Under the pieces are notes generated by a model that was not told the origin of the DNA, searched no databases, and saw only the letters and a program-made list of their open reading frames with translations. A DNA stretch of 39,988 nucleotides from Cytobacillus firmus NBRC 15306. Lineage in GTDB: Bacteria; Bacillota; Bacilli; Bacillales; Cytobacillaceae. The translations under genes and the position numbers were made by a program. Shown here one piece after another: positions 22,120 through 32,928 of this stretch. Each line of letters opens with the position of its first letter. The stretch's first letter is position 1. The stretch lies in NCBI RefSeq assembly GCF_001591465.1, contig NZ_BCUY01000033.1, positions 1 through 39,988 of the forward strand, given 5' to 3'.

Positions 22120-24867
22120 TTAACGATATTCCTTAACTCTTTCCCCTGCTGAGGTCATCCATTCAAACTGGCGGAGCTTCAGGTCAAATAGTGTCAGGGG
22201 ATCCTGGTAAATCTCAGGATTTTTGCGCATATCGCTTAATGCTTCTTTATTTTCTGCAATGTTCGTATATGTCTCTTCAACTGTATGATTCAATACGTCA
22301 AACGGATTTCTGAAGAACATCTTAATATCCCGTTCAAGCGATTTCTCGAAGAGTTCGAATTGCTGCATGAATTTTTCGGTGATAAATTCTGCGATTTCGC
22401 TATAGTCTTCATGCTCAATGAACTGTTTATATTTATTATGGAGCATGGTTTTATTCTGCTGAATCGCTCCAAGCAGCTTTCCTGCACTCTTGAGCAGGAA
22501 CTGCGATGGCGAAAAGCGGTTTAGAATGTTGGCCTTTTCCAGCTGAACACTCCCGCGCGTCATCCGGTCCGCGTCGCGGCGCCAGTCATCCAGAACCTTG
22601 AAGTCACAGTCCAGTGCGATTTTCTCCTCGCCGTATAGCTCATTGAAGCCTTCGCTCATCTCATCCAAATATGCCTGGCTGCTTCTGAACTCTCCTTCAC
22701 TTTCCGTAATCCACTCCTGAATGGAAACATGAAACTCCGGCAAAACCGTCTCTTCGATATATTGATGTATCCGATTATTCATTTCATCATTTAACTCAGA
22801 ATGGATTTTTCCAAAATCACTGTCTTCTGTCACCATTTCTGAGCAGTTCCGGAGCAGCTCCGGAATCTGCTTCTCAAGATCCGCTCTCATTTCATCTTTA
22901 ATCTTACTGTAAGATCTTTTAATCGTCCGGACCTTCTCTTCTTCCATATCCATCAGCTGATTATTGGCACCCTTTAGTTTAGTCACCATCTCTTCGTTCC
23001 ATTTAATCGTATCAATCAAGCTGTTTTCCATCTCAACACGTTTTTCAAGCAGGAACTTGATGGATTTTTTTATATAGTAAAGAACCTTTGCTGTACGCTC
23101 TTCTTTCTGGTTCCGTCCATCCATTATCGACTTGATAAAGACGGCTAAATCATTGAGCTGGCTTTCGCTTTCATAATAGGCGGAGAAAGCAAACACCTTT
23201 GCTTTTGGGAAATAGGTATGAACATGGGACTGAGTTTCATCAAGAAGCTCTATAGCATCCTGGCTGTCCGGAATCCGATCCATTTTACTGAGAAGGAAAT
23301 GAATAGGCAGTTCCGGAGCCTGCTCTCGCATTCTTACAGCAAGATCCAGCTCTTTATCTGTCAAAGGGGAATCCGCATTCAGGACAAACAGCATGCTGTC
23401 AGCAAAATGAAGATATTGGAACACACCATTTCGGAACTTACTTTGACCCGCAAGACCTGGTGTATCGATGACAGCAAGTCTATTACTCTGTAAAAAGTTG
23501 AATGGCATTTTGCAGCGGATGAGCGTCTGCTTGCTTTTCTCCGCACTTTGCCTAAAATCCTCAAGATCAGAAATGCTTCTGACTTCCTCGTCCGTAATAG
23601 CATGGATTTCCGTTTCATCACTATCCTTGAACAGCACTGAAGCTGAGGTAGAATCCCCCATCAGCTCTTCACCGAGAAGAGTGTTCACAAACGAGGATTT
23701 TCCATTTGAAGCTGCACCGGCAATCAGCAAATGCCCGGAATCCAAATCAAGGAGCTCACGGACCATCCATTCAAAACGCTCACCCATCAGGACGCCTTTT
23801 TCCTTTGCCCATTTCATGATATTTTCGAAAAGCTTGAAGCTTTCCTCCAGACCTTCCTGATAACGGACAGAACGGTTCACAAGGCTCTCTGCTTCACTGA
23901 CAGCAGAAGAATCGATATTGGATGGGAATATTTCGCTCCATGCCAGCACTGCCGACGCCGAAACAAGATAATGAGAAGGGGCAGCTATTTTCACCCAATT
24001 CGTTATGTGATTTGGAATCAGATGGGATAAATCCCGGATTAAATGCTTGCCGCTGATCAGTTCAAGATAAGTTTCTTTGTAAAGCTCCGAAAGCACGCTC
24101 CATGTATGTGAGCGCCCCGGCTCCATATTCAGGAGAAGATGATTATATTCTTTCAGCCATGAGAAATACAGATCTGATGTCTTGTAGCTATCCCACAGAG
24201 CCGCTGATAAACCTTCAAAGTGAGCATGATCTGCACGGTATAAGACCGAAAGCGCCTCACTGAAATAGTTCGGCTCCATTTTTGCTGTCCGCCCCTGTTC
24301 CACATACGAATGAAGAACTTCAAACCAGGATAGGGATTCCGTCCTGATTGCTTCATTGACAGCCAGCTCCACTGCATTTCCCCAATCACTGTGTTCTTCG
24401 AAGAATCCGCGTGCCAGATCGGTCACATCCGGATAATCCGGATTTAACCGGACCGCCTCTTTAATGGATTCAACAGCCAATTCAAGCTTGCCGCGCTGTA
24501 TGTAAAGTGAAAACAGCTGGAGGAGCACTTCAGTCTTTAACACCTCTGAATCTGTTTCAATTGATTTATAAAAGTCCTCTGCATTTGAAAGCAGATCTAA
24601 TTCAAAATAAGCATCAGCCATATTTTTCTGAGCCCATGGCCCCAATTCATTCGGAATGCTTTCCCACTTAAAAATGGCGGCTTCATAATCCTTGTTAAGG
24701 AAATAGACTTCCCCCTGGGCGAAGCGGATATTGGTTAAATCAGGCACCTCGTTCAGCTGCTCAGCCACATACAGTTCACCCAAAACCCTGATCGGATGCA
24801 CATTTTCATTAGATTCCATGAAGGTCTTATAAAAGGTTTTGCTGATTAGCTGCTTCTCTAAAGTCAT
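22120..24867 (-). CDS. TPR-containing dynamin-family GTPase
   Basis: 915-aa protein. Residues about 40-185 form TPR-like helical pairs (FAQGEVYFLNKDYEAAIFKW; LYIQRGKLELAVESIKEAVRLNPDYPD). A dynamin-type GTPase domain follows: G1 GAASNGKSS at 384-392, G3 DTPGL at 468-472, G4 SKMD at 527-530. The last 330 residues are helical with heptad character and a hydrophobic patch near 800, as in bacterial dynamin-like proteins that act on membranes. It starts at ATG after GGGGGATC and is a single-gene unit. No second dynamin gene is adjacent. The membrane-remodelling role is inferred from family only. Confidence 0.85.
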   Translation of the reverse strand: MTLEKQLISKTFYKTFMESNENVHPIRVLGELYVAEQLNEVPDLTNIRFAQGEVYFLNKDYEAAIFKWESIPNELGPWAQKNMADAYFELDLLSNAEDFYKSIETDSEVLKTEVLLQLFSLYIQRGKLELAVESIKEAVRLNPDYPDVTDLARGFFEEHSDWGNAVELAVNEAIRTESLSWFEVLHSYVEQGRTAKMEPNYFSEALSVLYRADHAHFEGLSAALWDSYKTSDLYFSWLKEYNHLLLNMEPGRSHTWSVLSELYKETYLELISGKHLIRDLSHLIPNHITNWVKIAAPSHYLVSASAVLAWSEIFPSNIDSSAVSEAESLVNRSVRYQEGLEESFKLFENIMKWAKEKGVLMGERFEWMVRELLDLDSGHLLIAGAASNGKSSFVNTLLGEELMGDSTSASVLFKDSDETEIHAITDEEVRSISDLEDFRQSAEKSKQTLIRCKMPFNFLQSNRLAVIDTPGLAGQSKFRNGVFQYLHFADSMLFVLNADSPLTDKELDLAVRMREQAPELPIHFLLSKMDRIPDSQDAIELLDETQSHVHTYFPKAKVFAFSAYYESESQLNDLAVFIKSIMDGRNQKEERTAKVLYYIKKSIKFLLEKRVEMENSLIDTIKWNEEMVTKLKGANNQLMDMEEEKVRTIKRSYSKIKDEMRADLEKQIPELLRNCSEMVTEDSDFGKIHSELNDEMNNRIHQYIEETVLPEFHVSIQEWITESEGEFRSSQAYLDEMSEGFNELYGEEKIALDCDFKVLDDWRRDADRMTRGSVQLEKANILNRFSPSQFLLKSAGKLLGAIQQNKTMLHNKYKQFIEHEDYSEIAEFITEKFMQQFELFEKSLERDIKMFFRNPFDVLNHTVEETYTNIAENKEALSDMRKNPEIYQDPLTLFDLKLRQFEWMTSAGERVKEYR

Positions 24868-25137
24868 CTTGATCCCCCGCAGTGCTATTTTTAAAAGTGC
24901 GCCTAAAAGCGGCGGCTTTTAAAAGAATTTTATTGATCCAGCCTGCTGATCTTTATCAGCATGCTTTATAAAAAAACGCATAATACGCCAATTTTCATCC
25001 TTTATCCTTATATTGTAGCAAAAATTTTTCTGCAAAAAATTTCATTTCTCTATCATTTTTGAAACATTGCTGTATTCCTGTGTAATATTTTTAATAGTTA
25101 GAATCAGCTTCTCTCTATTAATACCACCTCAAATCAA

Positions 25138-25180
25138 AATAAAAACTGGCAGACAGAAAAATATATTCCTGTCTGCCAGT
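25138..25180 (-). terminator. Terminator of the second MFS gene
   Basis: Perfect 12-bp stem ACTGGCAGACAG / CTGTCTGCCAGT, followed on the minus strand by TTTTTATTTT. Between here and 24868 (about 270 bp) I see only AT-rich sequence and small hairpins, with no gene. Confidence 0.9.
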
Positions 25181-25192
25181 ATTCATTCTTCA

Positions 25193-26395
25193 TTATGATG
25201 CTTGCTGCGGCCGGGCGGCCCGGCGCTGTCTCCCATAGAGGACTGTAACAGCCATCCCAAGAATCAGGAACACACTTGATATTTGGAATAGTGCCGCTGT
25301 TTCCACAAACTGTGCAAGCACCCCGAACACAAGCCCGCTTAGTCCAATGCCAAGGTCGATGGAGGAGAAGAACATTCCGTTTGCCACACCGCGCCGGTTG
25401 GATGGTGTCATCGACAGCGTCCAGGACTGCAGAGTAGGAATCAATGAGCCAAATCCAATTCCAAACAAAATTCCGCTAATGATAATAAACAAATTCGAAT
25501 GAGCGAAAGAAAGTACCCACATTCCTATGAAAGTCAGGAACGTACAAAGCAGCACAAGCCCCATCGGCCCCCGCTGGTCAAACCACTTTCCGGCAACCGG
25601 CCTTGAGAGCGATGCCATAATCGCATTAAACAAGTAGAAAAGGAATATCTGATCAATGCCGCGCTCTTCTCCGAAAATAACGATGAACGTTACGATGGAG
25701 CCATATCCAAATGTCACAATTATTGTGATAAACGCAGGAAACCAGCTGGATTTTTCAACTAAAGAGCCCAGGTAAGAGAATTTAAGGTCCGCTTTCCTTG
25801 TTTCCATAACCGCTTCAGGCGTTTCGTAGCGGACAACGGCCAGGAGCACAATGGCAATCACCCCGAGTAGGCTTGAGATATAAATAAGATTGGTAAAAGA
25901 GGTAATCTGATATAGGTAGATTCCAAGACTTGGAGCAATGATCATTCCAATCGTAACACTGAGGCCATAGTAACCCATTCCCTCTCCAAGCCTGGAATTA
26001 GGCACTACATCTACAGCCGCTGTCCCATTCACAGTAGTTGACCAGCCCCAGGCAAGCCCATGAATGAATCGGAACATCAGAAAAATCAGCACCACGCTTG
26101 AAAGAGGATAAATAATGGTTATTGCCAAAAGCGCTGCCGCCCCAATCAGCACCAGCTGCTTTCTTGCTTTATATTCCAGCATGAATCCAATGAAAGGCCG
26201 GCTCAGAACGGCTCCAATCGAAAAAAGTGCCGTCACCAGCCCAATTTCAAGACCAGTTGCCCCTATGGACTTTATATATGGAGGCAATGTTGGAATCAGC
26301 ATCTGAAAAGACATAAAAATAAATAAATTACCGACCATCAGCATAATGAAGGACTTTGTCCATAAAGTCTCTTTTGCAGCCTTTTCCAAGTGCAT
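25193..26395 (-). CDS. MFS transporter (YwoG/YfkF-like)
   Basis: 400-aa major facilitator with 12 predicted helices. The helix 2-3 loop reads GFMLEYKARKQL, helix 4 RFIHGLAWGWSTTVNGTAAVDVVP and helix 5 YGLSVTIGMIIAPSLG. The second half repeats the motif as GKWFDQRGPMGL. It resembles the small-molecule efflux carriers of the DHA1 group in Bacillus, with unknown substrate. The ATG at 26395 is very close to its GGGGG site; TTG at 26389 has better spacing. It is single-gene and ended by a strong terminator. Confidence 0.88.
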   Translation of the reverse strand: MHLEKAAKETLWTKSFIMLMVGNLFIFMSFQMLIPTLPPYIKSIGATGLEIGLVTALFSIGAVLSRPFIGFMLEYKARKQLVLIGAAALLAITIIYPLSSVVLIFLMFRFIHGLAWGWSTTVNGTAAVDVVPNSRLGEGMGYYGLSVTIGMIIAPSLGIYLYQITSFTNLIYISSLLGVIAIVLLAVVRYETPEAVMETRKADLKFSYLGSLVEKSSWFPAFITIIVTFGYGSIVTFIVIFGEERGIDQIFLFYLFNAIMASLSRPVAGKWFDQRGPMGLVLLCTFLTFIGMWVLSFAHSNLFIIISGILFGIGFGSLIPTLQSWTLSMTPSNRRGVANGMFFSSIDLGIGLSGLVFGVLAQFVETAALFQISSVFLILGMAVTVLYGRQRRAARPQQAS

Positions 26396-26542
26396 CCCCC
26401 GCTTTCCTTTTATCTCCAGAATAAATCAGTTAATTATTTCGCATCACTAAATACTACCATAACTGGTTGGAAAAAGGAACGGGAATTTGCATGATATCAA
26501 ATCATAGATTGAGACAATGAAAATCTCCTTTATAAGTCCATA

Positions 26543-26570
26543 AAAGAAGGAGCCTGATTAAGCTCCCCTC
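26543..26570 (-). terminator. Terminator of the carboxylesterase gene
   Basis: Minus strand GGAGC / GCTCC with a loop of TTAATCAG, followed by TTCTTTTAT. The stem is short. Confidence 0.6.
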
Positions 26571-26571
26571 G

Positions 26572-27336
26572 TCACCCCTGCAGACTGCTTGTTTCCAGTG
26601 TCCGCCGCAGAAAATGCAGTGTTCTTTCTATTATGATGTCCTGATCGTTATCCAGCGTTGCCACATGATAGCTGTTGTCCAGGGTGACTAATTCCTTGGC
26701 AGCAGATTTAATGCCGCTGTATATTTCCTGTGAATTGGAAGGAGGAACTACATGATCTTCTTTTGAGACAAAAATCAGCGCAGGACAAGTCACTTTATCT
26801 AAATCAGCTTTCACCTTTTTCATCAGTTCGGTTATTTCACCAAGCGATTTAACCGGTGTCTTTTCATAGGCAAGCTCTTTTATATCAGGATTTTTTATGT
26901 CTGAACCAATTGCATCCAGGAAACGGACATCCTTAAGGCTGGCTGCTGCCGCCATATCAGGAATCTCAATAGCTGCATTAATCGGGATGATCCCCTTAAT
27001 CTCCGGATATTTTTCGGCCATATACAATGTCAGGGTGCCGCCCATTGAGAGACCCGTAACGAATATCGTACTACAGCGCTCTTTCAGCCACTGATAGCCT
27101 TCTTCAACAGAATGAATCCAGTCCTGATAGGTCGTTGTTTCCATTTCTTTATAATGTGTCCCATGTCCCCTCAGCCGCGGACCGCAGACTGTATACCCTG
27201 CATTGGCATAAGCTTCCCCAAGCGGACGCATACTTTGAGTTGAACCGGTAAAGCCATGAGAAACAAGAATCCCAATCTCATTCCCTTCAAAATAAAAAGG
27301 TTCTGCTCCTTCTAAAACCGGATACTTTTCAGACAT
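26572..27336 (-). CDS. Alpha/beta-hydrolase carboxylesterase (Est30-like)
   Basis: 254-aa serine esterase like Geobacillus Est30 and Bacillus YvaK, acting on short-chain esters or monoacylglycerols. Visible are the oxyanion segment SHGFTGSTQS, the nucleophile elbow GLSMGG (Ser 93 region), the acid SKEDHVVP and the catalytic His in NSYHVATLDND. The start at 27336 is chosen for GGAGGAAGGA directly upstream. It is a single-gene unit in the divergent arrangement with glnS. Housekeeping lipid or ester turnover is the likely role. Confidence 0.9.
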   Translation of the reverse strand: MSEKYPVLEGAEPFYFEGNEIGILVSHGFTGSTQSMRPLGEAYANAGYTVCGPRLRGHGTHYKEMETTTYQDWIHSVEEGYQWLKERCSTIFVTGLSMGGTLTLYMAEKYPEIKGIIPINAAIEIPDMAAAASLKDVRFLDAIGSDIKNPDIKELAYEKTPVKSLGEITELMKKVKADLDKVTCPALIFVSKEDHVVPPSNSQEIYSGIKSAAKELVTLDNSYHVATLDNDQDIIIERTLHFLRRTLETSSLQG

Positions 27337-27620
27337 ATTCCTTCCTCCATTCAACAGATTATTTCCTAATTAAGATATATTCTTTCCACATCCCTCTATC
27401 CCTCCTTGTTTGAAAGTATTTAACATTTTTGTAAAACTTCACATCCAGCCTTCAGAAAAACTTTTTTTCCAGACTGGTCTTGTTTATAATAGATAGAATG
27501 AATAGAGAGTATTGCCCTATAGACGATAGCAAGCATTGCTAAGGGAAGTTTCGCTTTATTTTCCTTCCCGATATTATTAAAATAAGTACTAACTACATAA
27601 ACAGAAAGGCTGATACCGGT

Positions 27621-29312
<1,692 letters not shown>

Positions 29313-29317
29313 GCATT

Positions 29318-29350
29318 AAGCTTGAGGGATTCTTTCCTCAGGCTTTTTTA
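29318..29350 (+). terminator. Terminator of glnS
   Basis: AGCTTGAGG / CCTCAGGCT with a seven-base loop, followed by TTTTTT, six bases after the stop. Confidence 0.88.
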
Positions 29351-29436
29351 CCCATAAAACGATTAATAAACTGCCTTTCCGCAGGAAAGTATGGTAAGGT
29401 TTTAAAAGTAAGCATTTACATAAGGAGGAATAGATT

Positions 29437-29787
29437 ATGTCAAATCAGCATGACCCAAATACATTACCGCCGAAAACATGTTCAGTAGACCGCATGGTTA
29501 CCGTTAAAGAGGACGTTGAAAAGGTTCTTGCAGGAAAGAAAACAGCTACACGCCGCAACGGCCGCTATGCTGATGTGGGAGAAATCATGACACTTGAGGG
29601 ACAGGACTTTGTTGTAGATAAAGTTTATTCACAATCCCTTGGTGAGTTAACAGACGAGCATGCGCGCCAGGAAGGCTTCGAAAATTTGGAAGACTACAAG
29701 CAATCCATCCTTTCCATGCATCCGGGAATGCCTTGGCTTCCGCAAATGCGTGTATGGGTTCATGAATTCAGCGCAGTGACGAAGTAA
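29437..29787 (+). CDS. ASCH (PUA-like) domain protein
   Basis: 116-aa cytoplasmic protein whose core (KVLAGKKTATRRNGRYADVGEIM ... HPGMPWLPQMRVWVHEF in parts) fits the ASCH domain, a PUA-like fold thought to bind RNA or modified nucleosides. GKKTATRR holds the conserved Lys/Thr/Arg region. It starts at ATG after AAGGAGGAATAG. A membrane protein gene follows nine bases later and shares the terminator, so the pair is an operon. The function is not known. Confidence 0.82.
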   Translation: MSNQHDPNTLPPKTCSVDRMVTVKEDVEKVLAGKKTATRRNGRYADVGEIMTLEGQDFVVDKVYSQSLGELTDEHARQEGFENLEDYKQSILSMHPGMPWLPQMRVWVHEFSAVTK

Positions 29788-29796
29788 TCTGCCGGA

Positions 29797-30237
29797 ATGG
29801 ACATATTGTACCGAATACTGCTGTATATCCATGTCAGCAGTGCCATTCTTTCTGTTGGACCATTTTTTATTCTGATCCCAATCGTCAATAAATTGGGAAC
29901 GGCTCATCACGGGGTCCAGCAGGCATATATCGGCATCTTCAGGACGTCCGTGCGCCTTGTCAAGCATGCAGGACATGTACTTGTAGGCTCGGGTATCCTT
30001 TTAATCGTGAACAGCCACTGGGCCTGGACGACATCTTGGGTCGTCGCCACCCTTGCAGTCATGGGAGGCTCAGTCTTTTTTCTCGCCCGGGCCTTCACTC
30101 CTGTCCTTAGGAAATTTGATGAGCAGGGAGCAGATCAGCATTTCCTAATCAGAAAGCTCACCCGCTCCGTCTGGATCTATCTATTTTTGTTAATGCTCAT
30201 GCTCTGGTTCATGGTAGCCAAGCCGGTGCTTTGGTAG
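29797..30237 (+). CDS. Four-helix membrane protein of unknown function
   Basis: 146-aa integral membrane protein with four hydrophobic helices (residues about 7-30, 55-75, 80-100, 122-143). It has conserved-looking His residues in helix 1 (YIHVSSAILSVGPFFI) and in VKHAGHVLVGSGI. It resembles the DUF2269-like group of small membrane proteins, whose role is unknown. The start is nine bases behind the ASCH gene with a weak GCCGGA site, suggesting translational coupling. Confidence 0.75.
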   Translation: MDILYRILLYIHVSSAILSVGPFFILIPIVNKLGTAHHGVQQAYIGIFRTSVRLVKHAGHVLVGSGILLIVNSHWAWTTSWVVATLAVMGGSVFFLARAFTPVLRKFDEQGADQHFLIRKLTRSVWIYLFLLMLMLWFMVAKPVLW

Positions 30238-30242
30238 GAATC

Positions 30243-30276
30243 AAAACAAGCGCTAATGATGTGCGCTTGTTTTTTT
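30243..30276 (+). terminator. Terminator of the ASCH/membrane protein operon
   Basis: AAACAAGCGC / GCGCTTGTTT with a nine-base loop, followed by a T-run. Confidence 0.9.
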
Positions 30277-30392
30277 ATGCATGGATAAACCCATATTGCC
30301 GCGGTTTGATGCAGCGTTTTTTACTTTTACTGGAGAAGCGGTGTCTTATGCGGATGCGTGGATAATCAGAATTTCCATATCCAACAAAATCA

Positions 30393-31118
30393 TTATTTCA
30401 AAAACCTTTCCGGAAAATCAGTCATAATCACTTCTACTCCGGCATTAGTTAAAGATTCGCTGCGGGTTTCATCATTTACGGTATATACCCGCAGCGGAAA
30501 CCCTGCTTCCATTGCTCTCCTTCCAAGCTCGGATAGGGCAAACCTCTCTTCACAATGAATACTGTCTGCACCGATTTTTTTTGCCATATCAAGTGTATTT
30601 TCAGGAATGCCTTCAATCAAATAACCCGTCTGTATCGTTGAATGATAGTCCCGGACTCTCCTCAGACTCTCCGCATTGAAGGATGAGATAATGACACGCT
30701 GTTCCAATCCATACTTAAGGATAAGGTCAATCACCTTTTTTTCCATCCCGGGATAGACAATCAAATCATTTTTCAATTCAATATTGATCAGCAGTTCGTT
30801 GCCCTCCATCGCCGCCCATTTTAAGAATTTCTCCAAATCGGGGATTGTTTCTCCGGCGTTCACTTCCGCAAACCAGCTCCCGGCATCAAGCTGCAGGATT
30901 TCTTCAAGGGTCATGTCCTTAATATAGCCGGTTCCGCCCGTCGTTCTGTCCACCTTTTCGTCATGAATGATCACAAGCGTACCATCCTTCGCCATCTGCA
31001 CATCCAATTCAATGCCATCTGCTCCTGCCTCTAAAGCAGCCTGGAATGCTGCCATCGTGTTTTCCGGAAAATGTCCGCTGACACCGCGGTGGGCAAATAC
31101 TTTTGCTCTCTTATTCAA
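30393..31118 (-). CDS. Glycerophosphodiester phosphodiesterase
   Basis: 241-aa cytoplasmic GDPD that splits glycerophosphodiesters to glycerol-3-phosphate and alcohol. Catalytic residues are clear: FAHRGVSGHFPENTMAAF (His, Arg, Glu-Asn), GADGIELDVQMAKDGTLVIIHDE (metal-binding Glu/Asp and the second His) and INIELK. There is no signal peptide, so it differs from secreted GlpQ and is nearer the YhdW type. It starts with TTG at 31118, set by AGGAGG eight bases before. It is a single-gene unit. Confidence 0.92.
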   Translation of the reverse strand: MNKRAKVFAHRGVSGHFPENTMAAFQAALEAGADGIELDVQMAKDGTLVIIHDEKVDRTTGGTGYIKDMTLEEILQLDAGSWFAEVNAGETIPDLEKFLKWAAMEGNELLINIELKNDLIVYPGMEKKVIDLILKYGLEQRVIISSFNAESLRRVRDYHSTIQTGYLIEGIPENTLDMAKKIGADSIHCEERFALSELGRRAMEAGFPLRVYTVNDETRSESLTNAGVEVIMTDFPERFLK

Positions 31119-31319
31119 CTTATCTCCTCCTATGACCAAAACATCATCATTAATATTCTATTCTACAACCAGTCCCAAAATCATTTATTTATTCCAAGAA
31201 AGCCCGCTCAAGTTTCACTTCGCATTAGATTCCATTATAATGAAAACTATGAAACTTCTTTCTTTCCAGTACGTATAACAAATTATCCATACATAAAAAC
31301 GAATTTAGGAGTGAAATCT

Positions 31320-32771
31320 GTGGGAGTTCGATTGAGCAAGGGACAAAAAGTAGATTTGACCAAAACCAATCCTGGTTTGCAGGTTGTGATGGCAGGATTG
31401 GGCTGGGATGTCAGCCACAATCAATCTCAATATGACCTGGACGCTTCAGCATTTTTAACAGGCGCATCCGGCAAAGTGCAAAGTGACAGTGACTTTGTGT
31501 TTTATAATAATCCATCCGGCGGTAACGGATCGATTCTCTACAGCAGTGACAACAGAACAGGAGCCGGCTCCGGGGATGATGAGCAAATCCGCATCGAGTT
31601 GAATAAGGTGCCGCAGCATATCCATCGAATTGCGTTTACTATTACCATTCATGATGCTCAGATGAAAGGACAGAACTTCGGACAAGTTTCAAATGCCTAT
31701 GTGAGGATTTTTAATGCCATGACGAACGAGGAGCTGATCCGCTTCGACCTTGGCCGTGATTTCACTGTTGAAACAGCCATCGTCGCTGCAGAGCTTTACC
31801 GTCACAATGGGGAGTGGAAATTCAATGCCATTGCAAGCGGATTTCAGGGAGGATTAGCTGCCCTCTGCCGCAATTTCGGTGTTTCCGTTGATGATGAGCC
31901 TGCTCCAAGTCAACAGCCGTCATTCGGCAATGGCCCATTTCAGCAGCAGGCAAATTACGGACAGCAGTCTCATGGATTCAGTCCACAGCAAAGCCAGCAG
32001 ACTCAATCAGGCTACAGCCCGTCGTCTTTTGGCCAGCCTGCCTACAATCAGACTGCATATAGCACGCCTCCTTCCCAGCCATCTGCCATGGGCGGCCAAA
32101 CCGGTTTTGGACAGCCGGTACAGGCTCAATCCTATACAGATGGAAATATGGCCTGCACCCGCTGCGGATCTACTAACATCCGCACCGGACAAAAGGGATT
32201 TGGCCTTGGAAAAGCGGCGATTGGAGGACTCATCCTTGGCCCTGTAGGACTTCTTGGCGGCTTTATTGGAAAAAACCAGCTGAAGCTCACCTGTAATGCC
32301 TGCGGCAATTCATGGTCGCCTAACCAGACAGATTATGCACAGTGGGCCAATGACCAAAAACGCCGTGCACAGGAGCTGTTCACCCGATTCAAGAGCCAGG
32401 ATGTCATGGACGCCGTTGTAGCTTCATGCGCTCTTGTCGGCATGGCAGATGGAAGGCTCGATCCATCTGAACGCCAAAAGATGGTCGAATTTGTAAACAG
32501 CAGCCAGGAATTAAAAGTGTTTGATACCCAAAAGGTGATACAGCAATTCAATATGTTCGTCCAGCGGATTGAGATGGACCCGATCATCGGCCGGGCTGAA
32601 GCCTTCAAAGCAGTTGGCCGGGTAAGAAATAAGCCCGAGATCGCCCGCCTCGTAGCCCGTTATTGCATCGCGATCGGTTATGCTGATGGGAACTTTGATC
32701 AAAATGAAAAACAGGCTGTTACCGAAATCTGCATGGAACTCGGCTTAAACCCGCATGAATTCCTGTCATAA
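31320..32771 (+). CDS. TerD domain - zinc ribbon - TerB domain fusion protein
   Basis: 483 aa. Residues 1-190 form a TerD/CABP-type domain (LSKGQKVDLTKTNPGL; Ca-binding acidic loops YDLDASAFL and DDEQIRIEL). A Gln/Ser/Pro-rich linker runs to about 275. Then comes a zinc ribbon with CTRC and CNAC pairs split by a glycine-rich hydrophobic stretch (GKAAIGGLILGPVGLLGG), like membrane-dipping LITAF-type ribbons. A TerB-like helical domain (VALVGMADGRLDPSE-type and IGYADGNFDQNE acidic motifs) ends the protein. It starts with GTG after AGGAG. Ter proteins act in stress and tellurite or phage tolerance; the function of this fusion is not established. Confidence 0.85.
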   Translation: MGVRLSKGQKVDLTKTNPGLQVVMAGLGWDVSHNQSQYDLDASAFLTGASGKVQSDSDFVFYNNPSGGNGSILYSSDNRTGAGSGDDEQIRIELNKVPQHIHRIAFTITIHDAQMKGQNFGQVSNAYVRIFNAMTNEELIRFDLGRDFTVETAIVAAELYRHNGEWKFNAIASGFQGGLAALCRNFGVSVDDEPAPSQQPSFGNGPFQQQANYGQQSHGFSPQQSQQTQSGYSPSSFGQPAYNQTAYSTPPSQPSAMGGQTGFGQPVQAQSYTDGNMACTRCGSTNIRTGQKGFGLGKAAIGGLILGPVGLLGGFIGKNQLKLTCNACGNSWSPNQTDYAQWANDQKRRAQELFTRFKSQDVMDAVVASCALVGMADGRLDPSERQKMVEFVNSSQELKVFDTQKVIQQFNMFVQRIEMDPIIGRAEAFKAVGRVRNKPEIARLVARYCIAIGYADGNFDQNEKQAVTEICMELGLNPHEFLS

Positions 32772-32787
32772 TTTGTGATATAGCAGA

Positions 32788-32817
32788 CTCTGCCTCATCC
32801 AGGCAGAGCTTTTTTTT
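32788..32817 (+). terminator. Terminator of the TerD-TerB gene
   Basis: CTCTGCCT / AGGCAGAG with a five-base loop, followed by eight Ts. Confidence 0.9.
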
Positions 32818-32928
32818 GCATTTATTCCCTCCGCCTCCTGAATATGCCGCATACAAAGTTAACATGCGGGTATACTCAAAAAGATAAGAGGTCTGTTATT
32901 TTAAAAAATTTGCAGGGAGGTAATATTT

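Noticed and set aside
27480-27620. T-box leader for glnS
   Set aside because: No T-box consensus (AGGGTGGNACCGCG) and no terminator hairpin with a T-run were found; only small stems are present.
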